From Wolfiporia cocos (lineage: Eukaryota > Basidiomycota > Agaricomycetes > Polyporales > Phaeolaceae): a stretch of 64,000 nucleotides of DNA. This document shows positions 52,675-64,000 of the stretch, in pieces. The translations under genes were made by a program, and so were the position numbers. The stretch is taken from NCBI GenBank assembly GCA_029448655.1, contig JACCLO010000001.1, positions 3,472,001 to 3,536,000 on the forward strand, given 5' to 3'. Below the pieces are notes generated by a model. It was not told where the DNA came from and made no database searches. It worked only from the letters and a program-made list of their open reading frames with translations. Positions within the stretch are counted from its first letter, which is position 1, and the number at the start of each line of letters is the position of its first letter.

Positions 52675-53729
52675 CGCAGGCGGTGAGAGCAGCTGCGCGG
52701 AAGGGTCAGGAATCACTCGCGGTATCCGACCTGCTGACGACCCAAGAACGCGAAGTTAGTACGCTAACCAGGAAACTAGGAATGTCGAGCGCTTACCTTT
52801 GCGGGGAACCACGTGGCACCCGCCGAGTTGCTCCATCGTCGCCGCCGGCGTCAATCCCGCGGATGGCGGAGGCACGTCTGGCTGGATATTGAGCCGGCAT
52901 CCCTCTCCGATAATCCACGACGAGCGCGATTGTAAGTGCGCCCTCCCGCATCGGGCATCCCGGAGCGCAGCAATGAGGACCGCACGAACGTTTGACGAGC
53001 TCGGGTTGGTCTAGTTAATTTTGACAGGTCCTCTGTGGACAGATTACGGGTCATCTGATTTGGATCACACTGTATGATGCCTGGGCACGCACTGTTGAAA
53101 GGCACAACTCCCTCGTACTGTGGCGCTGGACGTTCTTGCTGACTACGATCGGTCCGGATAAATGGTTTCAATGGGAGTGTTGCCACGCAGGCGCCCGCCC
53201 GCTCTGTCATCTCTGTCACGATCCCCAGGCGAATTACACGACATGTTCCGAGTTGTTGCGTCAATCCCGAAAAGCCGAAGCATCCAAATCGTTCAAGCCA
53301 GCCTGCAAGGAACGAGCAATCGGTTTCAGCATTTTGAAGGGGCAGAGGACGCTATCATTGCACGAACTGTTCCGGCAATTTTGACGTGTCAGATGGTATT
53401 GGTCACGTACTACAGCGGCCGCCACATCGCTTGGCCTCCGAGCCTTTCCGGGACTGCTCTGGTCTGCTGGCGGCATGCGTTACTGATGGATAGCTTGCAA
53501 TTGTCAAGTCGATGTCGTACACTGTGTTCACGCGCACTAACGCTGCATATTTATTGGAACAAACTGTATTAGACGCTATGTGGCGAGCAGTCACCTGGCC
53601 CCATCTCGCTCTTCGATCTATTATAAGCCACTTTAACTTCGCGGCTTCGCGAAGTCCGGCAGCGTTACGTACCTGGCGAGCTCTCCGCCAGATTCAGATT
53701 GATGCGGAACGCTACGGCACTCTCGATCC
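52675..53729. other. Upstream region of FDH, no gene seen
   Basis: About 1 kb between the FDH promoter and the 3' end of the Erd1 gene. Overlapping frames of up to 137 codons exist on both strands but none shows a motif or splice structure. Confidence 0.4.
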
Positions 53730-55364
53730 TCACCCGCCCGGAGTCGCGTCCCCGCTGCAATCTGAAGGCACTAGCTCGTATTCGTCTTCTCCGATCGTTT
53801 CCATCCGAGCTACTCCCGGTGGGCTGCGCGCCGCCGCCCGCACCTCCTTGCTCTCCTTTACGATCTCCCACTCGACCCGGATGAACACCCACATCCACCG
53901 TCGGACGACCTCGGCAAACTCGAAGCAGAAGATGAGCATGTGTCCTTCCGCGTATGCGTGAAGATGACTGGACAGCTTTGCGCTCCACGTGAGCCGCAGC
54001 ACCAGGTCCGCGACGATCGCGAACGGGTAGACGGGTAACGGGAACATCAGCGTCGGGCGGAGGCCGAAGGGATGCGACGCCGTCTGTGGCGTGAAGATTG
54101 GGGTATATCGTTCGCCTTTGACTTCTATATCTTGTTCGCCCGAGTCGACATCATGAGAAGATGAGCGCGACCCATCGGTGAGCAAAGTTGTTCGCGAGTG
54201 CAAACGCGACAGGACCAGTGGTCGCGGCGAAGCGGCTGAGCGGGGTAACAGCAGGTCAAATCCCCAGTCGTTCGTGATATCCCACCAAAATGAGTAGAGC
54301 GAGTTCAACAGCGCAGCGAAGAGCCTGAATAGTGAATCCATCAGCATCCGACGATGTGTATCTCTGGATACTGACCATAAGCGGAATAACACATGATCGC
54401 CGAACGATGCCTCGCCTCTTGGGTCGGATATAACGGTGCGTTGGGCAGCAGACAAGAATATCACGGGGAAAGAAGTAGCATATTTTAGTGCATTGAATAG
54501 GGGACGACGACTATCATTCGTTGGTGATCGGTAATCTATAAGGCATTGCCTGAAGCGTACAGCGTATGGTAGACTGCAAATATTCGATGACACCGCGTCG
54601 CATCTTGAGTATATCTATATATTCAGGATCGACAACATACCTCATCAATGTTGGCAGAATCCAGCGTGCCAGCCCTGCTTGAGTAGGCTGCACCAACAGG
54701 CTACCACCAGGCACAAGCATACAGAAGGACAGCCATAAATCGCCGATCACTTTCGCAAACGATGTGAGAACATCCGCAAATACAACGTCGGCAAAGTGCA
54801 CACGATGACGCGGGGGGAACAGGCATCTGTGTATAGCACTGCCTCATGTCAATGATGAGCTACGTGGAAGCTACCACAGCGAATTATAGCGGGTCCTCAC
54901 TTGAAGAACCGATCGCGCTCAGACTTCGCAAAGATATTGAACGGCGAGACAAGAACGGTGACCGCTACAAGCATGGCCACCGCGGGTATGAACTTAAACG
55001 CGTCCACGAGGTTCAGGTCTCCGTAGGTCGCATATCGATAGATCGACCAGCTGAGCAAGCACCACCAAGCATACATAGCGCAAAGTTTATAGAGAAGTCC
55101 GTAGATGCTTGCGGGACCCCGGTTATACCGCCGGTGCTGTGTGCCATGGCGGTCATCCAGCGGCAGGGGTGAGATTGGTCGCCGACCATGGCGAGGATCA
55201 TAGTAGTCCAGGTCAAGAGCTGCACGAGCATCTATCCCCGCGACACGAAGTCCATGTATATTCGAAGCCCAGCCGAGAATCCCCAGTCCCGCGAGGCTCA
55301 GGACACGGAATGGCAGCGGGAAGGCGGCAGAAAAGAGCAGTTCTTCTGGTATATCATTAGGCAT
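53730..55364 (-). CDS. EXS-domain protein Erd1-like (Golgi retention)
   Basis: The N-terminus (ELLFSAAFPLPFRVLSLAGLGILGW) and later LPYAVRFRQCLIDY, RPLFNALKYATSFPVIFLSAAQR and LYSFWWDITNDWGFDLL are the EXS-domain signature shared with Erd1, Syg1 and XPR1. It lacks an SPX domain, like yeast Erd1, a Golgi protein needed for ER resident retention and glycosyltransferase recycling, and linked to phosphate export from the Golgi lumen. About six to eight membrane helices are visible. The C-terminal segment (LIFCFEFAEVVRRWMWVFIRVEWE) is the conserved EXS end. Introns follow RDRFFK, LPTLM, FRLW and others. It stops at 53730. Confidence 0.87.
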
Positions 55365-57618
55365 TTCGTCTATTTTCGACGGTAAGGACCACTCAGGTCA
55401 TCGAGAGCGGCTTGTGCGTTCACGTTTGCGGAAATAACGAGGGTGAAGGGAGCGAACAGGTTGTTGACTGCGATGGCGAATGCAAGCGCTCAGCGCGTCG
55501 GTTGCATCATGCACGTGACGAATTACACGTGTCATTGTATGCCCATCCCATCAACGATCGATTCGGATTGATCGACTTGCCGCCCGCTCGGGCTCGGGGT
55601 GTGCCACAACACAGTAGTGGCGTCTGGTCACAGATGGCTGGTTGTTTACTGCAACCGTATGTGAAAACAAGCGAAGTAAGCACGCATTTTATACAAATTA
55701 CGATCTCTCCGTTGTAAAATCTCATCGCACACAGTACCTCCGATTACACCTCGTTACGAACGTCTGCAAAATCCGTTTGAGCCCAGTCATCATCGTTACT
55801 GTGTTAGTCTGGGTTGGGTATTCGCACGCGCAGGCTTTGTGCTTACGGATGGTGAAACTCTGTATGCTGCTATTTGCTTTGACCCCGACTTTTTATCTGC
55901 TTTCAGCCAGCGATCATATCGAGGGCACGCGGTTGACGGTGGCGAGCGACCACGACTCCGAGTGGCTGCGACAGTGAGTGATCCAAACGACTTGCCATGA
56001 CCTTTCCAGTCCTTCTTAGCTGGTGGACATGCTTCAGCGCGCTATTAGCGCCTGTAAATCCGGCATGCACTCCACGTCAGTAATATCGGAGCAAATGTGA
56101 CCACATGTGCTTATAATGGACCAAGTACGACGCAACGGTGCATTGTCTGGAGCTGCGTTGCAAAGATGGAATAAACGCTTGCTATGCACTCCCACCGGCC
56201 TTGCGTTGGGTCTCCCGCTGCCGCACAACTTCACCCGAGTCGCAATGCGAGGGCCAGCAAGGGCGAGAATGGTGTGCGCAGTCAGCCAGCGCGGTGCAGC
56301 TCCGGATCTTGCCTGTGGGTACAGCGGTCCGCGGGGAATAGTAATCGAGCAGAGTAACCATAGTACATGTTTCAAGGGGGGATCCGTGAATGTGATCAAT
56401 GTATTTTTAGGTGCAACAAGGGTAGTGCACCCCTCTGTCTTCTAACCAGGGAGACCGTATTATATCAAAGGCGAGAATCAATGGTTATATGCTAATTGTC
56501 AATTGACAGAGATTTTGATGAGGTACTCGCGATGAACGTCAATCAATCCTGTGCTGATAGGACGAACACAGATTAAGGGCAAATGACCAAAAGGAGACAA
56601 GGCATTTGTCAAAGACGACACATCATCTCCGGAAAATGCGACAGAAGAATTCCTTGTGGCCATACGTATGCATTGGGTGCCGGTTTATAGAAGTGCCTGA
56701 ACTGTTCAGAGATCTCCACCTTTAGGAAGAGAATTGAAGAAATTGCGTAAAGAAGTGTGATTGTGCACCTTTGAGAATCCAAGTGGGCTTCGAACTTGAT
56801 GATCTAGGAGTACCCATAATCAACATCACGTGCAACAAACTGCGACGCCGCTACGGTCAGTGTGCGTGAGGCAATACGCTCTCATCAGAAGTCCAACGCA
56901 ACGCAAGAACATAAGAGCGCGTGATTTATCAAGGGTGCTCGAGAAGCCTGATTGCATAGAAGAGATGTATACGGGACGCTGAAACACCGAACATCCATGA
57001 AGTGGAGCATAGAAAGTGGAACTTAAAACGGCTGATGTGTTGAGTAGGAGAGCCTCTTTTGTGCTGAACAACCGATCAATCTGTCAAACTGTACACACCG
57101 CATGATACCGAGTGCAACCCTGAAATAACATGAGGGCACACAGAAACGTCGATCTGGGCAGTGCGGAGAAATCCAACATGCGATCCACGAGCCTCATGTT
57201 GACCGAAATTTGGGGAGGATCAACGATCATGCATCAACTCGCGAGCATTACTTACCTGTTCTGACACGCTCAGACCCAGAACCGCGAAGACAGGATTCAG
57301 GTTTGTTGTACAATTCACCGGCGATATCTCAAGAAAGCCAATCCCGCAACTCCCCCCTGTTTCCGAAAGCTGGATCGAGCCTAGAGCAGGATAAATTAAC
57401 GTAAGGCTGTGTGCGCATTGTTCGAATGCCGCGCGTAAGTTGCCGCTAATTCATCCGCAAGAACTCAATCTTCAAGGGAACATCGCAGAGCCGCCGAAGA
57501 TTAGGCGCGAATCCAAATTGATTACTGTCATCGGTTATTGTAGCAGCACCAAGAAGGCACTCGTAACAGCGCATTCACAGGCAAGCACCAGTAGCCATCG
57601 AGACATGATGCAAGCATT
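55365..57618. other. 2.2 kb without a supportable gene
   Basis: Open frames are all under about 120 codons on either strand, with no motif and no coding bias. No mobile element or RNA gene is recognised. Confidence 0.45.
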
Positions 57619-59884
57619 CTAGTGCCCCACGCCCAAGCACACGTTGATGTCACCGCCCCCGCACTCGCTCGAGCCGCCAAAGAGCAGCGGCACAGTCGCA
57701 TCTGCGGTCGCTCCAGTATCCATGTTGCTACCCACGCCGAGCTTAATGCAAAGGAAAGCGAAGCATATTTTGCGGGTGCTGGACTGCGACGTAGTCCCCG
57801 GGTTCGAGTTCTTGCTACCCGATCCAGAGTTGTTTGATCCGGTAGCAGCGTTATCGACTGTGCTTGCGAGCCCATTGACAATAGCAACAGGGGTGTTGCC
57901 TGCACCGTCTGAGGAGCTGCCATTCGTCGAATCGCTAGTATTGTCACCCGATCCGGTGGCAGCGTTGTCGACTGTGCTTGCAAGCCCACTGACAGTAGCA
58001 ACGGGAGTGTTGGCCGCACCGTCTGAAGAGCTGCCATTCGTCGAATCGCTAGTATTGTCGCCGGAGCGATCACCCGCAGAGTGGTCGCCCCCAGCGCCAG
58101 CGGCCGTACTATCGCTTGCAGCATTGTTAGACGCGTCACCATCGGTCCCTGTAGTTGCGCTAGTCGCAGCTCCAGATACGCCACCGCCGTTCGTGTTTCC
58201 GTCAGAGGCACTAGTTGAGACACCGTCGCCCGAAGAGCCTGCATCATTTCCATCAGAGGTAGCAGCAGTGTCGTCGTCGTTGCTGTCTGTGGTACTACCG
58301 TTGCCTGTAGAGACATTTGCAGAGTTGTTGTCGGTGTTGACAGAAATAGCCGAGCCATTGTCGCCGCCGTCCGCGCTATTGGTGCCCACGTCGGTCGCGC
58401 CAGAGCCGTTCGCTGCGTCCCCATCGCCGGACGCAGAGTCGCTATTCGAGTTGACGCGAACAATTGAGCCATTGTCGCCAGCATTGTCGCCAGCATTGTC
58501 ACCATTGTCTGCGCTGCTCGCGTCCGCGCCATCAGAACCGGCCCCAGAGTTGTTGTTTACATTGACCGAGATATTCGAGCCGTCATCACTGGAGTTGGCC
58601 GTGCCATCGTCCGAACCATTGTTGCCGGTGTCGCCGATCCTCCCGTTTCCATTTCCATTCCCGGTTGCACCGGCAGCGGCGTCAGGCCCGTTGCTTGCGG
58701 AGTCTGCGGATACAGAGGCGCCGGGACCGCTGCTAGTCTCATCAACAGAAGCGTCGCCGTTGGGCGAATCAGCGTTGCCGCCCAGAATAGCCGCGCCATT
58801 GTCGCCCCCTGCAGAAGAAGCGCTGTTGTCGTCTCCTCCGGCTGTGCCGTTGTCGTCCCCAGCGGTGCCTGTGGTGCTGGCATTGTCATTGTCGGAGGGC
58901 GAACCAGGGGCCGTGGTGCTCGTCCCGCCTACGCGAGAAGTAGTAGCGGTGTTTCCAGTAGCAGAGGCGCCGTTACCCGAACTTCCACCAGAAGAGCCAC
59001 CGACGCGAGAGGGTGCGTCGGCGTCAGGTGTAGAGCCTGCATCGTCGCCGCTTTCTCCCGAGGCAGAGTCAGCATCGCCAGAGTCGCCGAGAGTCGCCGA
59101 GGTGTTCCCGCCATTCTCACCTGCGGAGCTAGCAGGTGCTCCTGCGTTTGCATTCTCCCCGGAGGCATCACCGGAGCTGTAGTCGGCCCCGTTGGGGTAG
59201 CGAGTGTCTGCAGAGGGATATCCGGTCACAAAGCCAGAAGAAGGATAGCCAGTCTCATAGCCAGAGGAGGGATGGCCCGCTCCCAAACCAGATGATGGAT
59301 AGCCACCCGCAGCAGCGCCCGAAGAAGCACCATGGTAGCCGCCGTAGCCAGCGTAGCTGAGTGAGCCGTAAGTAGATGGTTGGGTGCTGATGTTGCCTGC
59401 ACCATTGTCAGCAGTATTGCCGACGCCAATGCCACCCCCCGTTCTGTAGCCCGAAGGGCTGGCGACGTCAGCCTCGTTGGTATTGCCGGCCCCAATGGCA
59501 GCGTCGTCGGCATCGCCCGCACACTGCTGCAGAATACTGCCATACTCCGTACGTGCATGCAGACCAGAGTACAGCACCGGGACAGTGTCCTCCCAGTTTG
59601 ACAGCACGCCGCAAGTGGCAGTACCAGGGATCTGAATGGTTCAAGTGATCAGTAACGCGATATTTGGGCGGGCGCGCGGCGATATGCGAGTGGTGGAGCC
59701 GCGCACGTACCGTGCCATCCCGCTTGTCGACCGCATGAGATGCGGCACCTACTGAGCCGATACCGGGGTTTGCAACCTCGAACGCAGGCGCCGGACGCTG
59801 AATGAGCGCGCCCGCGTTGATGGGGGCCGCGAGGGATTGCTGTGCGAGCAGCAGCGCAGGAGGCAAGATGAGTAAGGAATGCAT
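57619..59884 (-). CDS. Secreted Ser/Gly/Asn/Asp-rich repeat protein
   Basis: Two exons. The first encodes a signal peptide (MHSLLILPPALLLAQQSLA) and about 40 residues ending at KRDGT, a possible Kex2-type Lys-Arg site. After an intron ending cattcag (near 59640) the second exon continues IPGTATCGVLSNWEDTVP for about 670 residues. A Gly/Tyr/Ser section has PSSG-type repeats (GYPSSGLGAGHPSSGYETG); then a very long Ser/Gly/Asn/Asp/Ala-rich tract holds 38-residue tandem repeats. The last 50 residues form a distinct Cys-containing domain (RKICFAFLCIKLGVGS, SSECGGGDINVCLGVGH). It is probably a cell-wall or matrix protein with many O-glycosylation sites; no GPI signal is seen. I do not recognise the family. 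The 512-codon antisense frame is a by-product of the biased codons. Confidence 0.78.
57842..58069 (-). repeat. Two 114 bp tandem repeats inside the secreted protein gene
   Basis: Units 57842-57955 and 57956-58069 are about 88% identical by eye and keep the frame, giving two 38-residue units (GDNTSDSTNGSSSDGA..., ASTVDNAATGS). A partial third unit is visible at the N-terminal side as DNTSDSTNGSSSDGAAN. Confidence 0.85.
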
Positions 59885-62800
59885 TATCAAATGAATGTAG
59901 GTAGCGGGCGTGCAGATCAAAGCATATAAGAAAGCAGGATGGGAGGGAGTCGGCGCAGAGCAGGAGCCGTTTATTACCTGTGCGCGCTCTCTGGTCCAGG
60001 CTGACCGGCGCGGCTGACAACATCAACATGCGCGGCTGACCGGTGGAGACGCTGGCTGGAGCGTAACCTTTGATAGTTCCTGCGTTGTTTGTAATCATAG
60101 TCATCTTTGATATTGACTAGGGTATGTGCGCGCAAAGCATCTGCGCTGTGGTTTTGGACAAGGCGATGCCTCGTATATCGATCGTATCGAGTCTCGGCGC
60201 TTAATCGTGCAAACGAATTCCGAGGCGCTGCTGCCGCTTTGAGATCGTGGCAGGTGTCCTGATATGTTATGTCGGTCTAATATCCCTCCCGTTTTTCCAG
60301 AAAGCGATTGAGCATGAATATTGGGAGGCTGGTGCCATGATGCTGGCCGCAGCCTGCGGCAACGGAACATTTCGAAATAGCGATGAGGTGAACCGGAACT
60401 TTGTGGCGTTCATACGCCGTCGCGGGCGCCTTCCGCGTACGTTACCCGAGAGGCGAGATCTCTGCGTGCAGTGTTTTCGTAGCCGGTGCAGTGCTCTCGC
60501 GATTGAATTGCGTCGATTTCTAGAACAGGATGCACTAGAGCGATTTTTCCAGTGACCGCTATTTCATTTACCAAAAATGTGTAACATTGTTCCCGCCAAC
60601 AAGTCAGGCGGACAGAGCCACGTCCGCGGCAACAGCGAATTGGCCGCACATATCAAATAGACTGGTTTCACAGGTGGCATAGAGCAACACGATATGGACC
60701 ACAAGACGCCTTAATATCTGGACAATAGCAAAGACGGCTGTTACATAGAAAAACAATGGTACCGCACGCCGATCAAACTTTCGCTCACTAGTGTCGCACG
60801 CCCCAAGAATGCAGATGTGTATGACTACATACCGGTTGCGGACAGAAATGCGCAGTGTGGAGCTCTTAGAGCTAGTACTAGTCCCGTAATGAGTCATTCC
60901 TGTAGATGCAGAAGTTCATCGAGCGCTCAACAAATCTGACTTGATATCCGAGAAGGTTTGACTTTTGAGAATATGCTTCTTCGCATAGTAATTCCAAGCA
61001 ATGCGTACAAAACCTCATTAAGACGAACTTGTGGGAGGAATTTATGTCAGGAATGTGGGTTGACAAAGTTGCATCACCGCCCGGCGCCCTGAGTGTTCTG
61101 AACTATCGGAAGTAAGCAGTTGTGCCTTGGCACAGTGGAAAAATCGGTACAGCTCACGGTGATGTGCGACGAATGGGCTCTCTCAGCGCCCGTTATGATA
61201 TATGACTGCTGGCGGCAGCGCCGATCTGCTGTCCTCACAACAGGAACCGCTCGCGAAGTCGATATGTCCGATCCGTTTGAGAGTGAAGCAACGCAGGCCG
61301 AAATGAAGTGTTCACACACCAGATTCAGCCGAAGCGGCACAACAACACAACATGTTCGCATTTCATAACAATGCGGAGGAAATAGAGCAAACCGTTGCCT
61401 ACGAGCCACCCGCACCGATTGCGCCTCAATTGGAGGCTGAGAACTCCGGCATGTCCGCACGATTGCACATATCGCACACCAGCGAAGATCGGAATGATCA
61501 ATGGTCCAGGAACTCGCGCGCCTCCCACGGGGTTGACAAGGACACGTTTGATGATTCACAAGAATGACAGCACCTAGAATGTCCCAGTGCCGAATCTCGG
61601 CCATCCTAGCGATCAAAGTCTTGTCGCTGCAATTCATATCGCAGAAGCTTCCTGATCATGACAATGTAGTCGACAAATCACGGCCGGACCCTGGATGCCA
61701 GGCAGGCAGACTATGAATGAATGGCGCACTCCGCAAGTCCCGACACTCCGGGGCTCATCAAAGTAGTCAAGAAACTTGCTAAAGGGGGACACCTTGAATA
61801 CTTGAAACATAGATTAGGTTCTGCAGTCATGGACTGCCCCTGGTCAAACGGTCCATCTAATTTACTGGCTCGCGGTTGCTTCTAAAGGCCAGCGGCGGGC
61901 TCGGAGCTGCCCAGCGACAGTCGCCGAGAGAACTTGCCCAGGTCAACTTCAATGCCAATCCGTGTCCAGACTGCCGGGAACCCTTGTTGGTAGAATGTTA
62001 TGGGTGCGGAATTGCCGACGGCAACCTGGCGTCTGTGTCATGGTCGTCGTAGCCGATTTTGACAGAGGTGTCACCGCTGGGATTGAGCTCAAGTGCCCAA
62101 TTTGGGACAGCTGTTTGTCAGCGACGAAATGCATCCGCCAGGGTCCGCGCAACAGGCGATGGCACTGGAAGAGAAATGTCCTGAAACGCGTGTTTGCACT
62201 GCGCCGGGTCGTTATCAGTCATCATTCGGCACCCACTCTGTGCGGTCGTTGCAGCTTCCCGGGAGAACGTGCCACTGAGTGCGGCTGTGTCTCGTGCGGT
62301 TGCTCGCGACGCCCGGCAGGTTGACGTTCGAGTGGCAGATGCAAGGAAGAGGGGCGGTCGCACTGAATGGAGACTTGGCGTTGATTCGTGCGAGGGCGGG
62401 CCTCGCGGGCTGCCGTTTGTGCTGGTGACGATCCTCGTGAACGCACAGCAACAGACTCGCGATCAGGGCGGTGCGATCAGGGAGCGGCCGCGGAGGATAA
62501 TGTCGACGCGAACGTCAGCGCGGGGATCAAGGGTGATCAAGATGCGGCACGATCAATGGGACGCGCCAGGCCATCAAGCAATTTAGTGGGATTAGGGCAG
62601 CCGAATCTGATACACAGGCGGCGTGGCAGGCTGATCTGCCTGGATGGAGACGCGGTTGCAGGGCGGTGAACTGGCACTCGGGCTGCAGACATCAAACGGC
62701 ACGAAACAAAGATGAAACGGAGGAATTTGAGTGGGAGATGATAGCAATTGACATCCGACAGTCGGATCCGGTCGACGAGTCAAGATGCGTAGAGGCGCCT

Positions 62801-62986
62801 GCCGCCGCGCTTACAAAAGTTGTAGCACGACCGTCACGGACATGTCAAGCGCCCCCTCTCATATTCAGTTTCCATGCTTTGACTTGCCGCACAGCTCTGC
62901 GCCCGCAGCGTATACCAGACGCGCCGCTCACGACCTCTGACGTCCTCTCTTGCCCCCGACCATCACCACACTCATTCACCACCGCC
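59885..62986. other. 3.1 kb without a supportable gene
   Basis: Several frames of 80-190 codons occur on both strands (for example 61074-61637 minus and 60247-60555 plus), without motifs or consistent splice sites. The right end holds the bZIP promoter; a frame continues upstream of its ATG to 62666 but its upstream residues look non-coding. Confidence 0.4.
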
Positions 62987-63814
62987 ATGACCCGCGGCCG
63001 CAGAAAGGACATGACCATCCCCCCCTCGCGCGCCCTGCTCCAGCAGCGCGACTACCGCGCACGCAAGGCCCGCTACGTCGCCGACCTCGAGGAGCGCGTC
63101 CGCCACACAGAGGAGGAGAACGCGCATCTCAGAGAAGAGGTCGAGATGCTCAGCGCACAGCTGCGCGCGGCAGGCCATTCGGCCCAGCGCACGAGCCCCA
63201 GCCCAGAGGTGGTGCGTCAGCCCCCCGTCCAATGTGCTTCAGTCCAATTGATCTCTGCGCTCGCTCCGCAGGCGGCCGCGACGACCGAGCTCATGCAGAC
63301 CCTCGCGGCGGCCTCATCGTCCATCGTGCGTTTCCAGCACGTTGCGCTCAACCATCAACCAGAGCTGCCCCACCCTAATACGCTGCAACTGCCGCCCATA
63401 CAGACCCACACACCAGGCCTTCTGGCAACCCCATCATTCACGCCTTCGCCGCTCCCGCCGCCACATCGCCGGCTGCCCTCGCCCCATTCGCGCATCGAGC
63501 TCCCTCCCCTACACTCCCTCCACGGCAACTTGCTCCGGTCCGAGTCGCTCGCATTTCCACCGCCCGCGCGACACGGCAAGCTCGTCGAGACGCACACGCG
63601 ACCGTACTCTGATTCAGAGTGCTGCGGAGGCTATGTGGACTGCAACGGCCTCGTCGACGAGGAGGACGAGGACCAGATAACCGAAGACACCGAGAACGAT
63701 ACTCGTGCGAGCACATCCCAGCGAATGTCTGACGTGCGCTCCACGACCGCATCCTCTCCAGGCGCCGAGGACGGCGGTAGTGCGATGCGGCACAGCACTC
63801 GGATACCCAAATAA
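62987..63814 (+). CDS. bZIP transcription factor
   Basis: The N-terminus carries a basic region (SRALLQQRDYRARKARYVADLEERV) followed by leucine-zipper heptads (EENAHLREEVEMLSAQLR). The remainder is Pro/Ser/His-rich with an acidic patch (VDEEDEDQITEDTEND), fitting a fungal bZIP regulator. The basic region has R..RDYRARKA, slightly unlike the usual N.AA..CR signature, and resembles the fungal type with QR.YR.RK (Yap/PAP1-related or fungal-specific). ATG at 62987 was chosen for its clean context and immediate basic region, though the frame is open upstream. An in-frame 63 nt stretch (63209-63271) has intron signals. Confidence 0.78.
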   Translation: MTRGRRKDMTIPPSRALLQQRDYRARKARYVADLEERVRHTEEENAHLREEVEMLSAQLRAAGHSAQRTSPSPEVVRQPPVQCASVQLISALAPQAAATTELMQTLAAASSSIVRFQHVALNHQPELPHPNTLQLPPIQTHTPGLLATPSFTPSPLPPPHRRLPSPHSRIELPPLHSLHGNLLRSESLAFPPPARHGKLVETHTRPYSDSECCGGYVDCNGLVDEEDEDQITEDTENDTRASTSQRMSDVRSTTASSPGAEDGGSAMRHSTRIPK

Positions 63815-64000
63815 CGTTTCCATTCCGTCTTTTATGCTCTTGTTGTCTAATCCTAGTCTCGTGAACGTGAGTATCTGACCTGTCTTGATTCGTGGCTCTT
63901 GGCACTGACTGGCCTGGCCAGGCAATGCAATGTCGCTGTCCGTACTGCTACTATATCCTTATATTCGTCATGTCCGCTGTCCGCTGTGTTGTACTACTTG

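Noticed and set aside
61074..61637. 187-codon minus frame, possible transposon fragment
   Set aside because: No transposase, reverse transcriptase or integrase motif could be read; no terminal repeats nearby.

Overview
The window looks like nuclear DNA of a filamentous basidiomycete, probably an agaricomycete. Genes are dense and split by many 48-70 bp GT-AG introns. The recognisable proteins are fungal and eukaryotic: TFIIH Tfb1, Yak1, a CSL factor, Esa1, Gcn5, Dbp7, Erd1. A Barwin-fold GH45-like protein and a DUF4436-like membrane family also fit that group. I see no rRNA, convincing tRNA, CRISPR array or intact transposon.

Layout. (1) 1-9.4 kb is a minus-strand array of one multi-span membrane protein family. 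Two copies are intact (3625-5371 and 7466-9354); I could reconstruct both as eight-exon genes whose exon lengths sum to whole codons. A third is a decayed remnant (1926-2235) and a fourth runs off the left edge (1-390). A diverged repeat of about 220 bp lies between copies. (2) 10.3-21.4 kb is housekeeping: TFB1, a PHOSPHO-type phosphatase, YAK1, proteasome chaperone PSMG4/Poc4 and an unknown coiled-coil protein. (3) 21.9-22.5 kb holds a near-identical 281 bp tandem duplication, followed by about 2 kb without a supportable gene. (4) 24.6-26.2 kb has one unrecognised gene, then 5.7 kb (26.2-31.9 kb) with none. (5) 31.9-50.2 kb is dense: a CSL transcription factor, a small membrane protein, Esa1, Dbp7, a membrane-anchored ER cyclophilin, a DUF952 protein, a secreted GH45-like protein, Gcn5 and an O-methyltransferase. 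(6) 51.1-55.4 kb has NAD-formate dehydrogenase and an Erd1/EXS protein. (7) 57.6-59.9 kb has a secreted Ser/Gly/Asn/Asp-rich repeat protein. (8) The right end has a bZIP protein (62987-63814).

The genes do not form one pathway or a biosynthetic cluster. Notable local logic: four close head-to-head pairs (TFB1/phosphatase, PSMG4/unknown, DBP7/cyclophilin, GH45-like/GCN5) probably share promoters; three chromatin or transcription regulators (CSL, Esa1, Gcn5) lie within 17 kb. Family names rest on motifs read by eye. Splice sites come from GT/AG signals plus frame continuity; where I state exon sums they were checked by arithmetic.
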